Below are positions 5,540-12,066 of a stretch of DNA of 14,530 nucleotides, in pieces. This stretch comes from CAYNSX01 sp964400165 (GTDB taxonomy: Bacteria; Armatimonadota; Hebobacteria; CAYNSX01): NCBI GenBank assembly GCA_964400165.1, contig CAYNSX010000048.1, positions 1 to 14,530 of the forward strand. The letters run 5' to 3'. A program made the position numbers and the translations under genes. How positions within the stretch are numbered: position 1 is the stretch's first letter; each line of letters begins with the position of its first letter. The notes beneath the pieces were generated by a model, which saw nothing but the letters and a program-made list of their open reading frames with translations, was not told where the DNA came from and searched no databases.

Positions 5540-6808
5540 ATGAGAGTTCTGGCACTGTTCACGCTCGCCATCGTCGTGTCGCTGCCGGCCCGCGCCGACG
5601 CGCCGAGCGCAACCGATTTGGTCAAGCAGACCGTGGCGCGCTACGCGAAGGCCGGGCGCGTCGCCGTTACCGCTGACTTCCAGTTCACGCACGGCAGCGC
5701 TACTGCCTCCGGCACTTTGCAAATTGACCTCGCCGACGCCACGCACGGGCGCACGGCGCTGACGCAAGCGGCCGGTGAAGTGCAGGCCGCCATCGAGGGC
5801 CAGCGCATCACGAAGTGGGTGCGCGACGCGGGCGGCGTGTCGTACAACGACCAGCGCCAGGAAGCGGTCTCGGTCATCGCCAAGGATTCGCTGTTCGCCA
5901 CCGCCGCACTGCTGCACGGCGAGGCCATGCTGTCGCTGCTGCCGCTCGAGACGCTGACCGTCACCGGACCCGCCGATGTCAATGGCGTCTCCGCGTACAC
6001 CGTCACCGGCACGCGCACGATGTACGCCTCGACGCGCGGGCTGCGCGCCGCGACCGTCCGCCAGGCCGACGAATTCCGCGCCAAGGAAACCGTCACGCTC
6101 ACCATCGCCGCGGATGGCGGCCGGCTGCTGAAGGAAGAGATGTCGCGCACGCTGCCCGAGACCGCGCCGCAGGAACTGCAGGAGCGTTTCGGAGTGGCGT
6201 GGTCGGCGGTCTACAAAACCGAGCGCCTCGGCGCGCCGGAGGGCGAGTCCATGCAGAACTTCGTCCTCGACGCCCCCGAGGGCGCCAAGCGCGTCGCCAG
6301 TTTGACGCTGCCGCCCGGGCTGAACTTCGACCCGTGGAGCGCGGGCACGCTGGCGGGCGGCTCGGCGCTGGTCTCCGCCGGTCCCTGGGGCGGTGCGCCG
6401 GACTTCACCCTCGGCGAACTGGGCGGCGGGCCGGTGAAACTCTCCAGTCTGCAAGGCAAAGTCATCTTCCTCGACTTCTGGGCGACCTGGTGTCCGCCGT
6501 GCCGCGAGTCGCTGCCGCACACGCAGAAGTTGTCGCAGATGTTCCCGAATGAATTGGTGGTGCTGACGGTGGATGTCGCCGAGACCGACCCGGAAGTGCA
6601 GCAGTATGTAGAGCAGAACAAGTACTCGTTCCGAGTGCTGATGGACCGCGACCACGGGGTGGCCGAGCAGTACGGCGTGCAGGGCATTCCGACCTTTGCC
6701 GTGATTGACCGCCAGGGCAATCTGGTCGGCACCATCGTCGGTTGGGGCCCCGGCGCCGACCGGCGTATTGTTGACCTGCTCCGCCAAGCGGGCCTGCCGA
6801 TCGACTGA
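5540..6808 (+). CDS. Exported LolA-like (DUF2092-type) / TlpA-type thioredoxin fusion
   Basis: A 422-residue protein with a signal peptide (MRVLALFTLAIVVSLPARADA). Residues about 25-235 resemble DUF2092, a LolA/LppX-like beta fold: an N-terminal helix LVKQTVARYA, then repeated strands with GTLQIDL, ITKWVRDAGG and TLTIAADGGRLLKEE. Residues about 285-420 are a TlpA/ResA-type thioredoxin domain with FWATWCPPC (Cys318 and Cys321) and the cis-Pro loop GIPTFAVID, followed by GTIVGW. The redox domain should reduce disulfides or handle thiols outside the cytoplasm; the LolA-like half may bind a lipid or hydrophobic ligand (inference). GGGGGAGG lies at 5527-5534, fixing the start at 5540. It stands between the recR hairpin and another strong hairpin at 6830, so it may be its own transcript. 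Confidence 0.88.
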   Translation: MRVLALFTLAIVVSLPARADAPSATDLVKQTVARYAKAGRVAVTADFQFTHGSATASGTLQIDLADATHGRTALTQAAGEVQAAIEGQRITKWVRDAGGVSYNDQRQEAVSVIAKDSLFATAALLHGEAMLSLLPLETLTVTGPADVNGVSAYTVTGTRTMYASTRGLRAATVRQADEFRAKETVTLTIAADGGRLLKEEMSRTLPETAPQELQERFGVAWSAVYKTERLGAPEGESMQNFVLDAPEGAKRVASLTLPPGLNFDPWSAGTLAGGSALVSAGPWGGAPDFTLGELGGGPVKLSSLQGKVIFLDFWATWCPPCRESLPHTQKLSQMFPNELVVLTVDVAETDPEVQQYVEQNKYSFRVLMDRDHGVAEQYGVQGIPTFAVIDRQGNLVGTIVGWGPGADRRIVDLLRQAGLPID

Positions 6809-6829
6809 AAGGTTCATTGCGCTGACTGT

Positions 6830-6864
6830 CGCCGCCCGCGGGAACAAAGATTCCGCGGGCGGCG
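6830..6864. terminator. Strong GC-rich hairpin between the thioredoxin fusion and the hydrolase gene
   Basis: CGCCGCCCGCGG (6830-6841) pairs perfectly with CCGCGGGCGGCG (6853-6864) around an 11-nt loop. It lies 22 bp past the upstream stop and ends 4 bp before the next ATG (6869). There is no U tract. It may end the upstream transcript or, if read through, hide the ribosome site of the next gene. Confidence 0.5.
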
Positions 6865-6868
6865 TCGA

Positions 6869-7972
6869 ATGAGACAACATGGCATGAGCGCCACGCGCAC
6901 CCGCGCCGTTCTCGTGACCGCCCTGCTCGCCGTCGCGCTCGACGTCGGCGCGGCGCCGTCATCGGACTGGCGCACGGCCTCGCTGGAAAGCCAGGGGTTC
7001 GACTCGTCCAAGTTCACCGCCGCGGACAACCACATCCGCAAAGACCTGCCTGGCTGCCGCAGTCTGCTGGTCGTGCGCCACGGCTATCTGGTGTTCGAGG
7101 GCTACTACCACCGCGCCACCCCCGACTTCAAGCAGGACATCCGCTCGATCACGAAGATGGTCATCAGCACGCTCGCCGGCATCGCCATCGGCCGCGGCGA
7201 CATCCGCAGCGTCGACCAGAAAGTTTCCGACTTCTTCCCGGAATACTTCACAGCCGCGACCGACCCGCGGGAACGCGCCATCACGCTGCGCCACTGCCTG
7301 ACGATGAGCGTCGGGCTCGACCTCAACACCTTCGGCCCCGGCCCGACGAAGACCGCCGAGGGCGGCTGGGTGGGACAGATGCTGCACCGCAAAATGGTCA
7401 GCGACCCCGGGAAAGAGTTCAATTACGGCAAGGACGGCTGGCCGGCCCATCTTGCCTCGGCCTGCATCGCGCGCGCGACGAAGATGTCGACGCGCGCCTT
7501 CGCCGAGAAGTACCTCTTCGGCCCGCTCGGGATCGAGGCGGGCGAATGGAACACCGACCCCGACGGCTTTCACGCCGGCACCGGCTCGCTGCAACTGACG
7601 CCGCGCGATATGGCGAAACTCGGCCAACTCTTCCTGCAAGGCGGGCAGTGGCGAGGACGGCAGGTCGTTCCGGCCTCGTGGGTGAAGGCGGCGACTTCCG
7701 TGCAGTTCAGCGGCCGCGGCGACATGCAGAACGGCTTCGGGTTCATCTGGGGCGTCTCGAACCGTATCGGCCACCGCACCTTCGCCGCCGGCGGCTACGG
7801 CGGTCAGGTGATTTATGTCGTGCCCGACTTCGACCTCGTCGTCGTGATGACGGGCAAGGACCGCATCTTCCCCGACGAGATGCGAGACCACAGCCATGTG
7901 GTGCGCGACTATGTCCTGGCCGCCATCAAGGGCGCCCAGATGGCCCCCCGCCAGTCGCAGCCGCCGCAGTAA
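6869..7972 (+). CDS. Exported serine hydrolase, beta-lactamase (class C/PBP4*) family
   Basis: A 367-residue member of the beta-lactamase-fold serine hydrolases (esterases, peptidases and class C-like proteins). A signal peptide covers about 7-29. The nucleophile motif SITK (Ser93, Lys96) is in the expected place, followed by the family landmarks LRHCLTMSVGL, GPLGIEAGEWNTDPDGF, LTPRDMAKLGQLFLQGG and GFGFIWG. The third motif is AAGGYGGQ (306-313). The second motif, usually Y-x-N, reads NYGKDG here, with Lys188 in place of Asn, so the activity may differ or be reduced. The start is uncertain: ATG 6884 (five codons in) is equally good and neither has a strong ribosome site. It is followed after 32 bp by a metallopeptidase-like gene. 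Substrate is unknown; antibiotic resistance should not be assumed. It contains the second ACGT of the window. Confidence 0.88.
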   Translation: MRQHGMSATRTRAVLVTALLAVALDVGAAPSSDWRTASLESQGFDSSKFTAADNHIRKDLPGCRSLLVVRHGYLVFEGYYHRATPDFKQDIRSITKMVISTLAGIAIGRGDIRSVDQKVSDFFPEYFTAATDPRERAITLRHCLTMSVGLDLNTFGPGPTKTAEGGWVGQMLHRKMVSDPGKEFNYGKDGWPAHLASACIARATKMSTRAFAEKYLFGPLGIEAGEWNTDPDGFHAGTGSLQLTPRDMAKLGQLFLQGGQWRGRQVVPASWVKAATSVQFSGRGDMQNGFGFIWGVSNRIGHRTFAAGGYGGQVIYVVPDFDLVVVMTGKDRIFPDEMRDHSHVVRDYVLAAIKGAQMAPRQSQPPQ

Positions 7973-8004
7973 CCCGTCGGCGCGCGGCGAAGTCAGATGT
8001 CGCG

Positions 8005-9492
8005 ATGAATGCGCTGCGCACCCTCGGCCTGCTGTGCCTGGTCTCCGCCTCTTTCCTTTCCCGCCTCCCCGCCTCCCCGCCTCCCTGGTTCCTGGCGGTT
8101 GATGCCGCGCCGACCAGCAACGAGACGCTGGGCACCGCGCTGCGCGCGGTGGCGACGGCGCAGGACCTGTGGGCAAAGGACACGCTCTGGCCGGAGACGA
8201 GCACATACCCGGTGCCCGTCGCGCTGCGAGTCGACGACCAGACCGCCTACCTGATTGGCCACCCGAAGCCGCCGGCGGGCCTGACCCCCGCGCCGGAAGC
8301 CGCAGGGGCGCTCAAGTGGACGGGGCACACGCTGCCGCCGGCGGCGACCTCCGTTGATGTGAACGGCACGCCGACGGCGGTGGTGCCGCTCGACATGGTG
8401 GCGGGGCGCACGGAAGCGGAGGCGGTCGGGCTGGTGGCGCACGAGATGTTTCACGCCCTGCAAGCGATCCGCGGTTTCGGCGCCGCCGAGAACATTATGC
8501 TGCTGCCCGACTATCCGGAACTCGACCCGCGCAACAACGCGCTGGGGCGGGTGGAGGGGCGACTGCTTTGGTTGATTGATGCAGACATGGTGCTCGACAT
8601 GGAACGGGTCGATGTCCGATCACTGCTTTCGGACTTCCTCGCAGTCCGAGTCACACGACGCGCGTCGCTGTCTCCAGCGTTGCAAGAATACGAACGACGA
8701 GTAGAAGCCCACGAGGGAGTACCACAGTACTTGCAGATTCGGGCGCGGCAACTCACCGAACAGCCCCCTGATTGGCGGCTCGGTCTCGGAAATGCGCTGG
8801 CAAGTCTGAGCAAGGGAGGAAGTGGCGCGAGCCGACTTCGCTTCTACACGAGCGGTGCCGCAATTGCGTTCTGGCTCGATGGTCAGGCTCCAAACTGGAA
8901 GATTCCCCATATGCAGGGGCGCACGCTCGAAGACCTGCTGGCCGAAGCGGTGAAATTCGACCCGGCGACCGCGGCGGCGCGGGCGGAGGAAGTGCTCAAG
9001 CGCTACCACTTCGACACGCTGCTCGCGGAAGAGACCGCGGCGGCGGAAGCGGAAAAGAAGCGGCGGCAGGCGCGGCTCGAGGCGCTGAAGCGCGAGGCGC
9101 CGCGGCTGCTGGTGCTTGACCTGGGCGGGCAGGCGGTGCAGCGCTTCTTCGACCCGATGAATGTCACGCAGGCCGGCGACGGCGTCACCATCCACGAGCG
9201 CTTCCTGCAACTGCAAGGCGACGGCTGGTCGCTGCGCGTCACCGGCGTCCCGGTCATCGAGGAGACGAAGGCGCAGCGCTACACCATCCCGATCACGGAA
9301 CTGGGCGCGATGACGATGGGCGGTGTCACCATCGAACGCCCACAGCCGTCACAGCCGCTCACCCATGTCACCGACCTGAAGTTCACCGCCCCCGGCATCG
9401 AACTGACGATGAGGGCCGCCCTTCTCGATTCACCGGGCGACGGCAAGACGACGCGGCTGCGCGTGACTGGTGCGACGAATGACGGTCGATAG
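8005..9492 (+). CDS. Exported HExxH metallopeptidase-like protein, family not recognised
   Basis: A 495-residue protein with a signal peptide (about 1-33, ending near LAVDAAP). LVAHEMFHALQ contains the zinc motif H146-E147-x-x-H150. A Glu at 184 in NALGRVEGRLLW, 34 residues further on, is a candidate third ligand, as in gluzincin-type peptidases. The C-terminal part has a Lys/Arg/Ala-rich helix (about 350-370) and then a beta-rich region (375-495). Peptidase activity is inferred from the motif; I do not recognise the family. It begins 32 bp after the serine hydrolase and is probably co-transcribed. Base composition is uneven: about 8570-8915 is clearly less GC-rich and uses codons such as CGA, GTA, CCA and GGA that are scarce elsewhere in the gene. 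The start at 8005 is the first with a signal peptide; the frame upstream overlaps the hydrolase gene. Confidence 0.78.
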   Translation: MNALRTLGLLCLVSASFLSRLPASPPPWFLAVDAAPTSNETLGTALRAVATAQDLWAKDTLWPETSTYPVPVALRVDDQTAYLIGHPKPPAGLTPAPEAAGALKWTGHTLPPAATSVDVNGTPTAVVPLDMVAGRTEAEAVGLVAHEMFHALQAIRGFGAAENIMLLPDYPELDPRNNALGRVEGRLLWLIDADMVLDMERVDVRSLLSDFLAVRVTRRASLSPALQEYERRVEAHEGVPQYLQIRARQLTEQPPDWRLGLGNALASLSKGGSGASRLRFYTSGAAIAFWLDGQAPNWKIPHMQGRTLEDLLAEAVKFDPATAAARAEEVLKRYHFDTLLAEETAAAEAEKKRRQARLEALKREAPRLLVLDLGGQAVQRFFDPMNVTQAGDGVTIHERFLQLQGDGWSLRVTGVPVIEETKAQRYTIPITELGAMTMGGVTIERPQPSQPLTHVTDLKFTAPGIELTMRAALLDSPGDGKTTRLRVTGATNDGR

Positions 9493-9510
9493 TCCCGCAA
9501 TTCTGGTGGA

Positions 9511-9804
9511 CTAGTCGGGTGACATCTGAAGAAAGAACCAAACGAAGGAGCCCAGCAGCAAACCGTACCCAACCCCAATTCCGACCGTTATTCCGCTGGC
9601 GACATCCGGAGGAAGCTGCATTGTTCTAGCCAGCAAGGGAACCAACAACAGAAGCGGTGCAAGTACGATCGGAAGCGGGAATGAGAGATAGTTACCCATC
9701 GGAAACGAACCAAGCAGCGCCAGGACACTCAAGAATGCCGTGAGTGTGAACGACGCCCAGTAGGCCTTGGACTTTCGCTTCACCGGTCGATCAGCCGTGT
9801 GCAT
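9511..9804 (-). CDS. Small membrane protein, function unknown
   Basis: A 97-residue protein with a short polar, basic N-terminus (VKRKSK) and three hydrophobic stretches: about 18-35, 41-60 (LSFPLPIVLAPLLLLVPLLA) and 70-93 (ITVGIGVGYGLLLGSFVWFF). These fit two or three membrane spans. I do not recognise the family. The gene lies 15 bp downstream of selA on the same strand, so it may be read from the same transcript. Its base composition is clearly lower in GC than its neighbours (near half rather than two thirds), suggesting later acquisition. No Shine-Dalgarno sequence is visible before the ATG, which lowers certainty about the start. It converges with the metallopeptidase-like gene, leaving only 18 bp. 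Confidence 0.6.
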   Translation of the reverse strand: MHTADRPVKRKSKAYWASFTLTAFLSVLALLGSFPMGNYLSFPLPIVLAPLLLLVPLLARTMQLPPDVASGITVGIGVGYGLLLGSFVWFFLQMSPD

Positions 9805-9819
9805 TGGGCGCAGGCGTCG

Positions 9820-11286
9820 TCAGAGCTCAAACCGGCTGCCAGTCGCGTGCGGCAATCGGCCGACTGTTGCGGTGAGTTCTTCCTCGCTTCCGCCCACTGT
9901 CCGCAAATCCAGCAGCACGCGCCCGCCCTCGATGCGGCCGAAAACGGCCGGGTCGAGCGCTCGCAGGCGGGCGGCGAGGGCGTCGGCCCCTCGGCTTCCC
10001 TCGACTTCGCTCGTGACTCGTCGCTCGGGGTCGGCCCCTTCGGGGCCGGCATCCAGCGGTGTCAGCGCCACCGCCCAGGAGGGCAGTTGCTGCGCGGGCA
10101 GCGAGCCGCCGCCGATTTCGGCGGTGGTGGCCGCAACCGACACTTCGGCGATCGCCGCCAGCGGCGCGCGCAGCGCCTCGGCGGCGCGGCGCGCCGCCTC
10201 TTCGATCTCTTCGACCGGCCGCAAAATCATCGCCATCACCGGCACTTGGCGCGCGGTGGCATCGTCACGGTAGGCGCGCAGCGTCGCCTCGAGCGCGGCG
10301 AGGCAGAGTTTGTCGATGCGCACCGCCCGCGCCAGCGGGTGACGGCGGCACTGCCGGACCAAATCGGCGCGCCCAACGAGCAGGCCGGCTTGCGGCCCGC
10401 CGAGGAGTTTGTCGCCCGAGGCGGTCACCAGGTCGGCGCCGGCGGCGACGATGTCGCGCACCAGCGGCTCGTCGCCGATTCCCAACGGCCCGAGGTCGAG
10501 GAACGCGCCGGAGCCGAGGTCGGCAACGCAGGGCAGCCCGCGCCCGTGCGCCAGTGCCGCCAAGTCCGCGACCGGCACTTCTGCGGAGAACCCGACGACG
10601 CGGAAGTTGCTCTGGTGACACCAGAGGACGCACGCGGTGCGCTCGCTGATGGCGCGCTCGTAATCTTTGAGATGCGTGCGGTTGGTGGTGCCGACTTCGA
10701 CGAGGCGACAGCCCGCCTGCGCGATGACTTCGGGGATGCGGAACGCGCCGCCGATTTCGACCAACTGCCCGCGCGAGATGATGACCTCGCGCCCTTCGGC
10801 AAGCGCTTTCATCGCCAACAGCACCGCGGCGGCGTTGTTGTTGACGGCGAAGGAGGCCTCGGCGCCGGTCAGTTCGCGCAGCAGCGGTTCGATGTGCGCG
10901 GCGCGCTCGCCGCGGCGGCCGGTGTCCGCCTCGGTTTCGAGGACGCAATAGCCGGCGGCGTCTGCAACGGCCTGCCGCGCCGCCTCGCCAAGCGGCGCCC
11001 GGCCGAGGCCGGTGTGCAGGATGACGCCGGTGGCGTTGATGGCGCGGCGCAGCGTGCGGCGCTCCCGCGCCGCAACCGCGGCGGCGACATCGCGAGCGAT
11101 GGCGTCCAACTCGGGGGCTTCGTCAGCCCCGCCAAGCACACGCTGCCGACACGCCTCCAACACGACGCGGACGCTCTCCACTACGCTGCTGCGCGGGTAC
11201 TCGGAGAGCAGCGCCGCCACGGCGGGATGCGACAAACACTCATCCACGGACGGCAACTGCCGGAGGCGGCTCTGCGGCGCGGACAT
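9820..11286 (-). CDS. selA: L-seryl-tRNA(Sec) selenium transferase
   Basis: SelA is a PLP enzyme that converts seryl-tRNA(Sec) to selenocysteinyl-tRNA(Sec) using selenophosphate. The 488-residue protein shows the family features throughout: LPSVDECLSHP (11-21), INATGVILHTGLGRAPL (83-99), VNNNAAAVLL, SRGQLVEIGGAFRIPEV (171-187), GTTNRTHLKDYERAI and the PLP lysine Lys293 in SGDKLLGGPQAG. The C-terminal domain continues with GGGSLPAQQLPSWAVALTP. Residues 419-434 are an extra stretch absent from typical SelA, coded by a 48-nt insertion between direct repeats. The gene starts 14 bp after a SPOR-domain gene and shares its promoter. No selB or selenocysteine tRNA gene is in the window. Its presence predicts selenoproteins in this organism. 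Confidence 0.97.
   Translation of the reverse strand: MSAPQSRLRQLPSVDECLSHPAVAALLSEYPRSSVVESVRVVLEACRQRVLGGADEAPELDAIARDVAAAVAARERRTLRRAINATGVILHTGLGRAPLGEAARQAVADAAGYCVLETEADTGRRGERAAHIEPLLRELTGAEASFAVNNNAAAVLLAMKALAEGREVIISRGQLVEIGGAFRIPEVIAQAGCRLVEVGTTNRTHLKDYERAISERTACVLWCHQSNFRVVGFSAEVPVADLAALAHGRGLPCVADLGSGAFLDLGPLGIGDEPLVRDIVAAGADLVTASGDKLLGGPQAGLLVGRADLVRQCRRHPLARAVRIDKLCLAALEATLRAYRDDATARQVPVMAMILRPVEEIEEAARRAAEALRAPLAAIAEVSVAATTAEIGGGSLPAQQLPSWAVALTPLDAGPEGADPERRVTSEVEGSRGADALAARLRALDPAVFGRIEGGRVLLDLRTVGGSEEELTATVGRLPHATGSRFEL
9982..10039. repeat. 48-nt in-frame insertion in selA bounded by 10-bp direct repeats
   Basis: GTCGGCCCCT occurs at 9982-9991 and again at 10030-10039, exactly 48 nt apart. 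Removing one repeat plus the 38 nt between them keeps the frame and restores a normal-looking SelA sequence (AGPEGA joined to DALAAR). The region is rich in short inverted repeats, including CGGCCCC-TTC-GGGGCCG at 10032-10048. It may be a small palindromic element with a target duplication or a slippage product. Confidence 0.65.
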
Positions 11287-11300
11287 TGGGGCGGGTGCGG

Positions 11301-11951
11301 CTAGACCGGCCCGCCGGGGGGCGTGGCGGGCGCCGCCGGCGGCGCCTGCGTCACCACGACGACGGTGTAGCCCTCGTTCTTCAGTTTGTCGGCGACGCGG
11401 TCAGCGGCGGTGCGGTCCTTGAAGCGCCCGACAACGACGCGGAAAAAAGTCTGCCCGCCGGTCTCCACCGTTTCGATGTCGGCGCGGTAGCCGCGGTTGT
11501 TGAGGTCGTCGCGCCAATAGACCGCGTTGTTCTGATCGAGGAACGAGCCGATGAGCACGATGAAGATCGTGCCCGGCGCCACCGGGGTCTCGAGGATGCC
11601 GCCGGTGGCGGGCGGCGTCTGCGGCGGTTCCTCTTCCGCCGGCGCGCTTTCGAGCGGGAGGAGCGCGTCGACGGGCGGCTGCAACGCGACGGCCGGATCG
11701 TCGGGTGTGAGCGAGTAGCCGGTGAGCGGGCGGATGTAGGAGCGCGGCTCGTCGGTCGTGCCCGCCGACGGCGTCTCGGGTTGCAGTTGCGCCAGCGTGT
11801 CGGGGGCGTGCACTTCCGACGCGGACGCCTTCATCCGCGACCCGAGAAAGAACTTGCCGAACGCGAACCCGCCGACGCCGCTCAACGCCAGCAAAGTGAT
11901 GACGCCGAGCATCGTCAGGTTCGCCCGGCCATGACAGTCCCGCCGTGACAT
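11301..11951 (-). CDS. SPOR-domain membrane protein
   Basis: A 216-residue protein with a short cytoplasmic N-terminus, one membrane helix (about 13-33), a long Pro/Ala/Glu-rich periplasmic linker (40-125) and a C-terminal SPOR domain (about 127-202). The SPOR pattern is visible as FIVLIGSFLDQNNA, then a helix, FFRVVVGRFKDRTAADRVADKL and YTVVVV. SPOR domains bind glycan strands lacking peptide stems at division sites, so a role in cell division or envelope remodelling is likely. GGAGGAAG (complement of 11961-11968) is well placed before the ATG. A consensus-like promoter lies upstream. The gene is first in a unit with selA, with no obvious functional link between them. Confidence 0.88.
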   Translation of the reverse strand: MSRRDCHGRANLTMLGVITLLALSGVGGFAFGKFFLGSRMKASASEVHAPDTLAQLQPETPSAGTTDEPRSYIRPLTGYSLTPDDPAVALQPPVDALLPLESAPAEEEPPQTPPATGGILETPVAPGTIFIVLIGSFLDQNNAVYWRDDLNNRGYRADIETVETGGQTFFRVVVGRFKDRTAADRVADKLKNEGYTVVVVTQAPPAAPATPPGGPV

Positions 11952-11978
11952 GGCTTGCTTCCTCCGCCTGCGCTGTGG

Positions 11979-12007
11979 ATGCTATCTGCCTGATTCTACC
12001 CTGTCAA
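11979..12007 (-). promoter_or_regulatory. Promoter of the SPOR-selA operon
   Basis: On the complement, a consensus TTGACA (12002-12007) is followed after 17 bp by TAGCAT (11979-11984). Transcription would start near 11972, leaving a short leader with the GGAGGAAG ribosome site. The -35 overlaps the U-rich tail of the upstream terminator. Confidence 0.7.
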
Positions 12008-12011
12008 CGAA

Positions 12012-12040
12012 ACGGGCCGCGGCAGTCCGCCGCAGCCCGT
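12012..12040 (-). terminator. Rho-independent terminator of the minus-strand envelope operon
   Basis: Read on the complement, ACGGGCTGCGGC and GCCGCGGCCCGT form a 12-bp stem (one G-T pair) with a GGACT loop, followed by TTCGTT. It lies 26 bp past the PDZ gene stop. Confidence 0.65.
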
Positions 12041-12066
12041 CCGGTCAGCGTGAGACGCGCTCTGGG

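Noticed and set aside
5501..6880. A 459-codon minus-strand frame
   Set aside because: It runs opposite the thioredoxin fusion, whose signal peptide, WCPPC motif and ribosome site are clear. The minus reading has no recognisable features.
7546..8004. Long N-terminal extension of the metallopeptidase-like frame
   Set aside because: It overlaps the serine hydrolase gene in another frame and lacks a signal peptide; the start at 8005 begins with one.
6959..8206. A 415-codon minus-strand frame
   Set aside because: Antisense shadow of the serine hydrolase; Arg/His-rich composition without motifs.
9799..11304. A 501-codon plus-strand frame opposite selA
   Set aside because: SelA on the minus strand matches its family across the full length; the plus reading is a complement artefact.
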